Assembly (NCBI GenBank): GCA_937874345.1
Contig: CALNBT010000221.1
Coordinates: forward strand, 1-7,311
From: an uncultured Prevotella sp.
GTDB taxonomy: Bacteria; Bacteroidota; Bacteroidia; Bacteroidales; Bacteroidaceae
Length of the DNA stretch: 7,311 bases
Direction of reading: 5' to 3'
The notes beneath the pieces are model-generated. The model worked only from the letters and a program-made list of their open reading frames with translations, was not told the DNA's origin and did not search any database. This document shows, one piece after another, positions 1 to 6,690 of the stretch. The position numbers and the translations under genes are program-made. The first letter of the stretch is position 1; each line of letters opens with the position of its first letter.

Positions 1-136
1 TATGAATAATATTTATACATACTGATGAGACTTCTATCAGATTCTGACCCGTATGTGTATCATACAGCAACATCATATTTGGCTTGAAATCCACATATAT
101 GTGCGACTCAAGATAGAACCAATATTTTTTATTCAT
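1..136 (-). CDS. Start of a pseudo-radical-SAM-like protein (partial, runs off left edge)
   Basis: An ATG at 136-134 opens 45 sense codons that continue beyond the window. The protein begins MNKKYWFYLESHIYVDF and continues with a stretch containing MLLYDTHTG. This opening (K-Y-W-F/L-x-x-E, then a hydrophobic strand, then LLY-[ND]-T-x-x-G) is how I remember the N terminus of the pseudo-rSAM/SPASM partner proteins of the GG-Bacteroidales peptide systems, which accompany the maturase but lack a functional radical-SAM cluster motif. It lies 42 bases after the receptor stop with no terminator between them, so it is probably the last visible gene of the same transcript. Its presence beside a GG-leader peptide and a radical-SAM maturase supports the identification. 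The cluster-binding region is outside the window, so a missing CxxxCxxC cannot be checked. That this is a real gene start is fairly sure; the family assignment is moderate. Confidence 0.6.
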   Translation of the reverse strand, partial: MNKKYWFYLESHIYVDFKPNMMLLYDTHTGQNLIEVSSVCINIIH

Positions 137-178
137 TTTACTATTTTTTGATAATATTGAACTTATATAGGATAAGAC

Positions 179-2908
179 TTATAGCAGTTTAAACCTTATC
201 GTTCCAATGATATTCCTTGGACGAAGCTGCGAGGTCTGAGTATAGATGTCTAGCCCCCTGTAGTTGACGCGTGTGTAGTGACGCTGGTCAAAGAGGTTGT
301 TGAGTTGTAGTTCGAGGTCGATGTTCTTCAGCTTAAGATTGAGCGATATATCTCCGAACCAAGCATGACGGTTCTTGGCAGTAAGATTGTTATAGTTATC
401 TTCCATTGAGGCAGTAAGAGTCAATAGCTTAGTCAGGTAAGCATTTACTTTCAATCGTTGAGTAGCTGAACGCATGGTACTAGACAATTCGTTGTTTCCA
501 TTATCTGTCTGGCTAATGTTCCATGAGCAGCCACTGCTCACAACAAAATTGATCCATGACAGAGGAGTGATCGTGCCGCCAACACCTACACTGACAGAGT
601 GAGAATGGAAAGGATAGACCGTACCCCCTATAAGGCAGTTGCTACCAAAGTAACCGTAACCACCGAATGCACGGATAGTAGCATTCAACCAGTCGAACCC
701 CTTGCTGCCGTCAAATCCAAGACTATAGCTGTCGGATTTAGTACTCTGGTCGACGGCCTGCACCACAGCTGTCGCTCCCTGATAGGTAGTGCCATATATT
801 TGGTTGTCTTTCGTATGATTATAACTGGCGTTGATACGGAAGAATGTAGCAGTGAGTGCACTGCGATAACTGATGCTCGCTTCAGCTCCGATGCGGTCGG
901 TCTCTGACAGTTGTTCTACATACGCTCGTTGGAACAAAAGATAGTTATTCATAATGTACCCACTGTAAATGCCACCGGGGTCGCCCACTGTTTTGGAATA
1001 TCGTGCACTGATGCTGCCACTCCAGTCGAGCCAGTCGTAACTGGCCGAAAAGGCGGGTGTGACAAGCAGATGGGTGTAATGGTGCTTATCTATGCGTACA
1101 TGGTCATCGAGTGTCTGCATATAGAGGTTGATGGGACAACCCAAAGAAAGATGCCAGCCTGCTTGTTCAAACTTATAGTATTGACCAAAGGTAAGTTCGT
1201 AAGTGTTATACCACAAATCGTTCCTTGGAGAATATGTTCCTGTATTATAGCCGTAAAGGTCGGTCTTTATACCATGTATATTAGCCTGTGCTGCCACACC
1301 GTAATTGAGTGTAAATGGACCGAAGCGTATGTCATAGCCTGTGTTGAAATCACCAACAATATGGTGTGATGTCACGTCCTGTATATAGGTGGCAGTAGTA
1401 CTTTGGAGCAGAGAATCCACGCTAACACTGAGTGTGTTCGGCCGCTGTGAATATCCTGCCGAAAAATGCAGGTCAAGCGTATTCTTACCAAAGTTGCGAA
1501 TGGTGTTGAGGGTGTTTGAGACCGTAAGCTGAGGACGGTCAAAATACTGGTGTACATTCTCATTACCATAGTTGAGTGGCTGAGTGCCAGTACGTTTTGA
1601 CGATAGCGAACCTTCCACTTTATCAGAGTTCCAATTGGTGTCGAACTTCAACACATTGGCCACGAATCCGTTCTCCGAATTCCAGTTGTAGGTCGCTTGT
1701 ACGTTCAAGTTATGTAGCTTCGTCTCACTGGCCAATGTCTCTTGTACCATCAGACGGCTGTCATCATTCACAAAGCGTTCACTCTCACTGTTCCCCTCGC
1801 GTCGGATACAATCATCATAATAGGTGATATTCAGACTAATCTGGGTATCTTTAAAAAGTCTCTCCAGATGGTTCATCGTCAGGATATGACTGCGGTTGTC
1901 AAACGTTCTATTCTGTGGCAACCCTGATCCGGATGGCAATATTGCCTCTGTGGGGCAGAATGGATAAAGAAAAACACTGTTGATACCGGAATAGTGCTGG
2001 GTCAGTTCTGCTGATATGTCATCACCTGTATTATTACCTTTATACAGGGTCATGTTCTGTCGACTCTTACCGAAGAACATACCAATGAGTTCAGCAGTCC
2101 AAAGCGGATTTCGGCCAATGACTGTCCCTGTCTCCGACAATGGCCGACTGCGGAATCCCCAACCGCCGGTCTGTTGGACACCACCGCCCAGCATCGCATT
2201 CACTGCCACCGTCCCTTTTGCCGAATCTTTCAGCTTAAGGTTAATGGCCACGTCATCACTAAAATTTTTTCCTTGCAATGCCTTTACTTGCTGATGGTTC
2301 TCTAATACCTGTACTGTGGCCACATCCTGCGCATTGATGTTGTTGGTAGCCAGTCCATAGCGTCCCTGTAGCAAATCCATGTCTTCTACATAAAACTTAG
2401 AAATGACCTTACCGTTAAATTTAATGCCACCGCTTTGCGACACCTCAATACCCGGCATACGTTTCAGTACATCACCGATAACACGGTCGCCTTGCTGTTG
2501 GTAGGCTCCAACGAGGTAATTCAGTGTATCGCCGTTCTGACGGATTTTCTGTGCGCGGACGTTGACCTCCTTCAATTCCAATGACAGTTTCTTCACGCGG
2601 AAGTTGAGCTTCTGCGAGCGATTGGCGACCACCTTTGCCTGCTGACCTATCGATAGTCCTGCTGCCGTCATCGTCAGAGAGTCGGCCTTACTCTGGATTT
2701 TCAGGTTATAGTGTCCCTTGCGGTCCGTGTCAGCAGATGCTATAATGACCCCTGTTCCCTTTGGCGATACCGTTACATAGGCATCTATTGCCATACCCTG
2801 TGCGTCCAGCACTGTACCTTCGATAATAGTCTGCGCTTGCACCTTGCCCTGCATGGAGATTAGAGCTGTCAGTAAGGAGAGTCTGATAACCGATCTCCGT
2901 ATGCTCAT
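179..2908 (-). CDS. TonB-dependent receptor with N-terminal carboxypeptidase-regulatory-like domain
   Basis: The product is a 909-residue outer-membrane protein. I chose the ATG at 2908. An upstream in-frame start at 2980 would add 24 residues that lie inside the preceding GLPGLI gene and precede the signal peptide. Residues 1-26 (MSIRRSVIRLSL... ending VQAQ) form a signal peptide. Residues 27 to about 118 are a carboxypeptidase-regulatory-like beta-sandwich (EGTVLDAQG, then TDRKGHYNL). Residues of roughly 125-235 are a plug-like domain (DTLNYLVGAY, DVLKRMPGIEV, FYVEDMDLL, VQVLENHQQVKAL). The rest is a long beta-barrel rich in alternating aromatic strands and ending IRFKLL, a typical outer-membrane insertion end. 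Such receptors are TonB-powered importers or signalling ports; the substrate cannot be read from the sequence. It starts 5 bases after the GLPGLI stop, which indicates translational coupling. It is the intact counterpart of the broken receptor at 3782-4168. Confidence 0.9.
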   Translation of the reverse strand: MSIRRSVIRLSLLTALISMQGKVQAQTIIEGTVLDAQGMAIDAYVTVSPKGTGVIIASADTDRKGHYNLKIQSKADSLTMTAAGLSIGQQAKVVANRSQKLNFRVKKLSLELKEVNVRAQKIRQNGDTLNYLVGAYQQQGDRVIGDVLKRMPGIEVSQSGGIKFNGKVISKFYVEDMDLLQGRYGLATNNINAQDVATVQVLENHQQVKALQGKNFSDDVAINLKLKDSAKGTVAVNAMLGGGVQQTGGWGFRSRPLSETGTVIGRNPLWTAELIGMFFGKSRQNMTLYKGNNTGDDISAELTQHYSGINSVFLYPFCPTEAILPSGSGLPQNRTFDNRSHILTMNHLERLFKDTQISLNITYYDDCIRREGNSESERFVNDDSRLMVQETLASETKLHNLNVQATYNWNSENGFVANVLKFDTNWNSDKVEGSLSSKRTGTQPLNYGNENVHQYFDRPQLTVSNTLNTIRNFGKNTLDLHFSAGYSQRPNTLSVSVDSLLQSTTATYIQDVTSHHIVGDFNTGYDIRFGPFTLNYGVAAQANIHGIKTDLYGYNTGTYSPRNDLWYNTYELTFGQYYKFEQAGWHLSLGCPINLYMQTLDDHVRIDKHHYTHLLVTPAFSASYDWLDWSGSISARYSKTVGDPGGIYSGYIMNNYLLFQRAYVEQLSETDRIGAEASISYRSALTATFFRINASYNHTKDNQIYGTTYQGATAVVQAVDQSTKSDSYSLGFDGSKGFDWLNATIRAFGGYGYFGSNCLIGGTVYPFHSHSVSVGVGGTITPLSWINFVVSSGCSWNISQTDNGNNELSSTMRSATQRLKVNAYLTKLLTLTASMEDNYNNLTAKNRHAWFGDISLNLKLKNIDLELQLNNLFDQRHYTRVNYRGLDIYTQTSQLRPRNIIGTIRFKLL

Positions 2909-2913
2909 ATTCT

Positions 2914-3759
2914 CTATTTTAATTCTATAGGCTCGTAGGGATAATTCTTTGAAATGATATTGCCTTCCATGTCCTTCCATTCTAATGTCCTTCCGGGGTT
3001 CTCGTTAATTTTCTGCTCAAACTTTAGTACAGTCTCACGCTTGATGGGACGGCGGTGACCGTATTTGCTCCTGACCATAGGTTGATGAATTTGCTCCACA
3101 TTAGTACACTCGAAAATATAGTAGTGGTCGCTGTCATAAACTTTGATGATAAGCCCAGGCAAACCTCCGAATTTCCACGGCCCAAGACGAATAGGAATCT
3201 CGGATGTAAACCAAGCTTCAAAGCTACGTCCATGAAAACTGCAAGTAGCTTTCTGACAATGGTATCCGCTGATGATTGCCGTGTCAGATAGCAATGTCCA
3301 TTGCTGATCTGGATAAGATTCGTCGTAATATCCCTCATATTGCGGAAGACGCTCACGGTTGTATGTTCTCATCATTCCGTTTTCTGCAATCAGCACATGG
3401 TATTGCAGTTCGTTCCAGTTTCCGTTCCCGTTGCGTCCGCGAGGAAGCAGCTTATTAGAATAGCGACCTGAATGATTTGTCCTGTAGTCGATCGTTCTAA
3501 GAGAATCAGACTCCCACACGAAGTAGCTGTAATACTTATTACTGTGTCTGCCAACCTCCAGTACCTGCCAATCAATATAAGAGTTTTCATCTTTGATATC
3601 AAGGGCGTTCAAAGCATACCATACTCGGAATGTGGTAGTGTCAAATACCACATAGTTGTCGATGTTTGAGAAAGCAACATAACCAATGTGACTTTGCTTG
3701 TTCTGTGCAAACACCATAACATTTGCACAAAATAGAATTATTGATATAATCTTTTTCAT
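2914..3759 (-). CDS. GLPGLI family exported protein (copy paired with the intact receptor)
   Basis: This 281-residue protein begins with a signal peptide (MKKIISIILFCANVMVFAQ), so it should act in the periplasm or on the cell surface. It belongs to the Bacteroidetes GLPGLI family, named for a motif seen here at residues 199-204 within the block GPWKFGGLPGLI. The preceding block GYHCQKATCSFHGR (165-178) carries two cysteines, 168 and 173, that recur in the paralogue at 4165-5067 and could form a disulfide. The family's biochemical role is not established. Its members often sit next to TonB-dependent receptors, as here, where the receptor begins 5 bases after the TAG stop. The start is an ATG in an A-rich context, usual for this phylum, where Shine-Dalgarno sequences are often absent. 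The middle of the protein (about 85-150) differs strongly from the paralogue, including a basic patch around LLPRGRNGNGN. Confidence 0.9.
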   Translation of the reverse strand: MKKIISIILFCANVMVFAQNKQSHIGYVAFSNIDNYVVFDTTTFRVWYALNALDIKDENSYIDWQVLEVGRHSNKYYSYFVWESDSLRTIDYRTNHSGRYSNKLLPRGRNGNGNWNELQYHVLIAENGMMRTYNRERLPQYEGYYDESYPDQQWTLLSDTAIISGYHCQKATCSFHGRSFEAWFTSEIPIRLGPWKFGGLPGLIIKVYDSDHYYIFECTNVEQIHQPMVRSKYGHRRPIKRETVLKFEQKINENPGRTLEWKDMEGNIISKNYPYEPIELK

Positions 3760-3781
3760 TCAAAAAAACAATGAACTTGTC

Positions 3782-4168
3782 TTAACTTTTAATCTTATTT
3801 TCAGACTCCTGGTCGGGATTTGAATGTAACGTTTTCAAATGTTCTTCTACGCGAAAATTAAGTTGTTGGTTACGAGTAGGGACGATCTTCACTTGATTAC
3901 CAATAGACACCACCGACGGTAACAACGACACTGTCTGCCTCACTGGTAAATGTCAACTGATAATGGCCCTTGTTATTTGTATCTGCATAGCCGAATATTT
4001 GTTGTTCCTTTGGCCATCACAGTAACATAGACTCCCTCCTGTAGAGTATCTTTACCACGTACAGTTCCCTCTCACAGTCTGTGCTTGCAAAGCAAGTGAA
4101 AAAGCTAGGAAAGCCATCAATGGCAATATTCTACTCATGCAACAAAAGTCATTCTCATTACGATTCAT
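3782..4168 (-). pseudogene. Decayed N-terminal remnant of a second TonB-dependent receptor
   Basis: Read on the minus strand, this stretch encodes a signal peptide (MSRILPLMAFLAFSLALQAQ, from the ATG at 4138, or ten codons earlier from 4168) followed by a carboxypeptidase-regulatory-like domain. That domain matches the start of the intact receptor nearly point for point: GTVRGKDTLQEGVYVTV against GTVLDAQGMAIDAYVTV, DTNNKGHYQL against DTDRKGHYNL, and SIGNQVKIVPTRNQQLNFRV against SIGQQAKVVANRSQKLNFRV. Three separate one-base disruptions are needed to follow the reading: near 4068-4071, near 4001-4006 and near 3908-3913. After LNFRV the similarity ends and the frame stops at TAA 3784-3782, so the plug and barrel (about 800 residues) are missing. 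The 4168 ATG overlaps the TGA of the upstream GLPGLI gene and has GGAGG at 4177-4173, so the lost gene was probably translationally coupled. It is very unlikely to make a functional product. Confidence 0.85.
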
Positions 4169-5067
4169 TCCACCTCCAAAGGTTCATAATGATTTCTTTG
4201 AGGAATATCTGCTTTTCTTTGATTATCAGGCACAGGGTGCATACCTACTGCTTGACAGTAATTTTCATTAAGTTTTCGAACTAATTTCATTATAGATGTC
4301 CGTTCTCTTTTTCTGTAGCCTGTAAAGGGCTTTCGAGTGATTTCTTGTGGCTGCTTTGTTAATTTTACGCATTCAAAAGTATAAATATTCTGCGTATCAT
4401 TGACGTTCAGGATAAGCCCCGGCAGGCCTCCGAATTTCCATGGACCGTACTTTACAGGAATGGCAGGTGCAAACCATGCAACATAATTACGCCCTCTGAA
4501 ACTACAAGTTGCCTTTTGGCATTCGTACCCTAAGATTGTCTTGTTTTCATTGTATAGCATCCATTTCATAAGCGGATAAGTTTCTTGGTAGTAACAATTG
4601 TATTCAGTTGCTCCAAAAGGCATTGCCGTATAAATGGTAATTCCACCGGATTGAATAAAATAATCGGAATATTGATATTCATCCCAATAATCACTCTTAT
4701 TGAAACTTAGGTAATGGGGCACATTGACTGCATGTGGATGCTCGGATATAAACTTGTCTTGCTTTATTTCTGCTTGGCATATCCATTCACTGCAATACTT
4801 GATGACGTTCTTGCCAATCTGTAGCTTTTGGTAATCAATATAAGTATTGGGGTCATCTGACTTTTTTGCATTAAAAGCATAATAGGCAGTTACGATAGAT
4901 TTGTCTATTACTTTACCGGGACCGGCCTTTCTAAAGAAAGGAATCATTGGCTTCCCTTGTTTGTTCTGAGCTTTGCATGAGCAGTGACTGCCAACGGCTG
5001 CCAATAGTATCATAATGACCGCTGCAAGGCATGTTTCGTTTTTTTCAAGTATTCGTTTTAATTTCAT
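4165..5067 (-). CDS. GLPGLI family exported protein (copy next to the peptide gene)
   Basis: This is a 300-residue paralogue of the protein at 2914-3759. I place the start at the ATG at 5067; a TTG four codons upstream is less likely. The N terminus has a basic stretch, a hydrophobic segment (CLAAVIMILLAAVG) and then SHCSCKAQ. This reads as a signal peptide cleaved near KAQ. The cysteines there are not in a clean lipobox, so a lipoprotein is possible but weakly supported. The family motif GLPGLI is at residues 214-219 in GPWKFGGLPGLI. The shared cysteine block GYECQKATCSFRGR is at 180-193. The C-terminal half aligns easily with the other copy; the middle (about 90-165) does not. It follows the precursor peptide gene but is separated from it by a hairpin at 5087-5123. 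Its TGA overlaps the start of the broken receptor, the same gene pairing as in the intact copy downstream. The molecular role is unknown. Confidence 0.9.
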   Translation of the reverse strand: MKLKRILEKNETCLAAVIMILLAAVGSHCSCKAQNKQGKPMIPFFRKAGPGKVIDKSIVTAYYAFNAKKSDDPNTYIDYQKLQIGKNVIKYCSEWICQAEIKQDKFISEHPHAVNVPHYLSFNKSDYWDEYQYSDYFIQSGGITIYTAMPFGATEYNCYYQETYPLMKWMLYNENKTILGYECQKATCSFRGRNYVAWFAPAIPVKYGPWKFGGLPGLILNVNDTQNIYTFECVKLTKQPQEITRKPFTGYRKRERTSIMKLVRKLNENYCQAVGMHPVPDNQRKADIPQRNHYEPLEVE

Positions 5068-5086
5068 ATTAGTATTCAATGCAATT

Positions 5087-5123
5087 AAAAAGGTTGTTCC
5101 TGATAAAAAAAGTCAGGAACAAC
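5087..5123 (-). terminator. Rho-independent terminator or attenuator after the peptide gene
   Basis: On the minus strand an 11-base perfect inverted repeat (GTTGTTCCTGA at 5123-5113 and TCAGGAACAAC at 5103-5093, with a 9-base T-rich loop) is followed by C and a run of five T at 5091-5087. This is the usual form of an intrinsic terminator. It begins 10 bases after the peptide stop and ends 19 bases before the GLPGLI ATG. It would therefore reduce, perhaps not abolish, transcription of the envelope genes relative to the peptide gene. The loop and flanks also allow some function in the opposite direction. Confidence 0.8.
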
Positions 5124-5133
5124 TCCAAACGAC

Positions 5134-5385
5134 TTATGCATGACTATGCTCCCAATAATAGCCATTGGGCCAGTCATCTGTCTTTATGTATTGGGCACAG
5201 CCAACAACAGAAGAATATCCATATGCATAATTTGCATTCATGTTGTTACTAGTAGAGTGGCTAGGTCCCTCTGAAGCATAATAACAAGCACAACTACATG
5301 CATTGCCCCCAACAAGAGCATTCATTTCTTTCTCGCGGATTTTTGAATCTGCAAGACTGCTTAATTTAAGATGTTTAATTTTCAT
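5134..5385 (-). CDS. GG-leader precursor peptide of a radical-SAM-modified RiPP
   Basis: This 83-residue peptide fits the GG-Bacteroidales natural-product precursor family (as I recall it, TIGR04149). It has a K/L-rich leader (MKIKHLKLSSLADSKIREKE), the segment EMNALVGG and a Gly-Gly at residues 26-27, the expected cleavage site. The 56-residue remainder begins NACSCACYYA, with cysteines at 30, 32 and 34, then a Ser/Asn-rich stretch with SNNMNANYAYGYSS. It ends in an aromatic tail with a fourth cysteine at 63 and W72, Y76, Y77 and W78. The radical-SAM maturase gene lies 57 bases upstream in the same direction, so the two are very likely enzyme and substrate. The cysteines or aromatic residues are the likely modification sites (thioether or cyclophane-type links), but that is inference. 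The ATG follows an A-rich run, typical of the phylum. No peptidase/exporter is in the window. The family assignment is strong; the product and its activity are unknown. Confidence 0.88.
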   Translation of the reverse strand: MKIKHLKLSSLADSKIREKEMNALVGGNACSCACYYASEGPSHSTSNNMNANYAYGYSSVVGCAQYIKTDDWPNGYYWEHSHA

Positions 5386-5414
5386 TTTTTTTGAATTAAA
5401 AGTTAATAATAATA

Positions 5415-5428
5415 ACTAATGCATTAGT
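5415..5428. repeat. 14-bp perfect palindrome upstream of the peptide gene
   Basis: ACTAATGCATTAGT is its own reverse complement and sits in the 57-base gap between the maturase stop and the peptide ATG, about 30 bases before that ATG. A TTTG on the minus strand at 5435-5432, just upstream, could be part of a Bacteroidetes-type promoter, but no well-spaced TAnnTTTG follows it. The palindrome may be an operator or chance in AT-rich DNA. Confidence 0.4.
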
Positions 5429-5442
5429 CTACAAAGCAAAGT

Positions 5443-5892
5443 TTAAATAGTTATAGTAGTATCTAAGATTTCTCGATATGCCTCTGGGTGCTTTCTCATA
5501 AAGTCAAATTGTTGTCGTTTGACAGATTCCATCATCTCCTTATTCATACATCCAAAACAAATAGGATGAGTGTCTATATCTTTTAAGTTAAAGAGACACT
5601 GAATACAGGAAGGTTTATTCGCACAAGAAAGACATTGCTTATCAACCTTGTTATAGTACTGGTTGTATTTTCTTGCGATCTCCAAAGGATTTAATTCTAT
5701 CTTATCGTCCCTAATCATTCCTAAATTAAATTGATGTCCAATTCTCTCACACGGAAGTATCTTGCCATTGACTGTTACAAACATTTTTTTAGAGAATGGA
5801 AGGCAGGTACCTGTGGGAATATGCTTTAAACTCCCTTTATCAAATAGCAAATCAAGATAATCATAAAAATAATTACCGCTATATTGATGTAG
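5443..5892 (-). CDS. Downstream part of the maturase: SPASM domain
   Basis: After the TAG the frame stays open for 149 codons. Numbered in the full frame, the cysteines are at 296, 314, 353, 356, 362, 365, 378 and 381. They fall in GTCLPFSKK, NGKILPCERIGHQF, CLSCANKPSCIQC and ICFGC, the spacing expected of a SPASM domain that binds auxiliary 4Fe-4S clusters. This half has no obvious start of its own: the first candidate is a TTG at 5850, inside the conserved segment, and the first ATG (codon 303) lies after the first cysteine. Independent translation therefore looks unlikely. It would be produced only by readthrough or in strains lacking the stop. Confidence 0.6.
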   Translation of the reverse strand, partial: LHQYSGNYFYDYLDLLFDKGSLKHIPTGTCLPFSKKMFVTVNGKILPCERIGHQFNLGMIRDDKIELNPLEIARKYNQYYNKVDKQCLSCANKPSCIQCLFNLKDIDTHPICFGCMNKEMMESVKRQQFDFMRKHPEAYREILDTTITI

Positions 5893-6690
5893 CTATAAAG
5901 CAAGCCCTTTATAGCTACTTGCTTTCATCAGCATATCTTTTTCTATTGACTCATAATGTTCAGATTGACGAAGACTTTCATTCATATTTTTGAATGCTCT
6001 GTTGAACTCTTCCAACTTGTCTGGTCGTATTCCAACATTATTTAATTCACTGATTGTTGGTATCTTATTATATGTTTTTTTAAAAAACATATACACGTCT
6101 TCAACAGTACTTCGGTTATGAAAAACTGAATTGAAGCTAACATTTCTATCAAAATAATCCGGATATTTCTCACGAAGCATATCAACATTATGAATAACAC
6201 GATCATAGCAACTGTTTCCATGCAGATCTACACGATAGCTATTGTTCTTTTTGTTGCCATCTAAACTTATAAGTATTTGAAAATCATTCTCCACAAGGTA
6301 ATCCATGTGACGGTTCAGAAGCATTGCATTGGTTGTCATCGTAAATATAAATGTACGATGTGGACAATCTACGTGATTCTTGAAATATGATACAATTTCT
6401 TTTATGAATTCAATATTTAGTAAAGGTTCACCTCCATAGAAGGAAACATACATATAAGTCATTGCGGAGGTGTTACGATTAGAATTCCAATATGGCTGTA
6501 AATAGTCAATTAATCTAATAGCCTTTGACAAAGATAGTTTTTTATTCTCTCGTTTATCAAAGTCATTATAAAATTCTCCATAAGCGCAATACTTGCACTT
6601 TAAATTGCAAGCATCCGTTACCTCAAAAACGAGTTGTGGTAAATTTGCTATATTATTCAGTACATGTTCTGACGTAATGTATTCTATCAT
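5893..6690 (-). CDS. Upstream part of the maturase: radical-SAM catalytic core
   Basis: This 265-codon frame holds the catalytic barrel. The cluster motif CxxxCxxC is at residues 28, 32 and 35 (ACNLKCKYCAYG), and the SAM-binding GGEP is at 86-89 (SFYGGEPLLN). The strands TMTTNAMLL and FQILISLDGN follow in the order usual for the superfamily. ISELNNVGIRPDKLEEFN is a stretch I associate with the GG-Bacteroidales maturase family. Ending at the TAG, the product would lack the auxiliary cluster domain and so would not be expected to modify the peptide normally. The ATG at 6690 is preceded in frame by several stops (TAA TAA at 6705-6700), so the frame cannot begin further upstream as the sequence stands. 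Confidence 0.8.
   Translation of the reverse strand: MIEYITSEHVLNNIANLPQLVFEVTDACNLKCKYCAYGEFYNDFDKRENKKLSLSKAIRLIDYLQPYWNSNRNTSAMTYMYVSFYGGEPLLNIEFIKEIVSYFKNHVDCPHRTFIFTMTTNAMLLNRHMDYLVENDFQILISLDGNKKNNSYRVDLHGNSCYDRVIHNVDMLREKYPDYFDRNVSFNSVFHNRSTVEDVYMFFKKTYNKIPTISELNNVGIRPDKLEEFNRAFKNMNESLRQSEHYESIEKDMLMKASSYKGLAL

Larger units (their letters stand above)
5443..6690 (-). pseudogene. Radical-SAM/SPASM peptide maturase interrupted by one in-frame TAG
   Basis: Positions 6690 to 5443 form one continuous frame of 416 codons ending in TAA, broken only by a TAG at codon 266 (5895-5893). Similarity to the maturase family runs through the stop: the codons straight after it read LHQYSGNYFYDY and lead into the SPASM domain. 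The simplest reading is a full-length enzyme with one nonsense change, many sense codons being one base away from TAG. Such enzymes use a 4Fe-4S cluster and S-adenosylmethionine to install radical-chemistry links on a precursor, here presumably the peptide at 5134-5385. Neighbouring genes end in TAG, TGA and TAA, so general reassignment of TAG is unlikely. Alternatives are a sequencing error, suppression, phase-variable inactivation, or a working two-piece enzyme. The frame also starts only 27 residues before the cluster motif, so an N-terminal domain may be missing. Confidence 0.75.

Noticed and set aside
599..2294. Several plus-strand open frames of 60-150 codons
   Set aside because: They lie opposite the receptor gene, lack recognisable domains and look like low-complexity antisense reading of barrel strands.
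2909..2980. A 24-residue N-terminal extension of the receptor starting at 2980
   Set aside because: It lies inside the preceding GLPGLI gene and would put a non-signal segment before an obvious signal peptide that begins at the ATG at 2908.
3024..3669. Open frames overlapping the GLPGLI gene on both strands
   Set aside because: The GLPGLI frame has a signal peptide and family motif; the others have no such features.
5068..5079. A TTG start four codons upstream of the GLPGLI gene
   Set aside because: An ATG at 5067 directly begins the basic and hydrophobic signal sequence; nothing favours the TTG.
5893..5895. General reassignment of TAG as a sense codon
   Set aside because: The GLPGLI gene at 2914-3759 ends in TAG a few bases before the next start, so TAG acts as a normal stop in the same locus.
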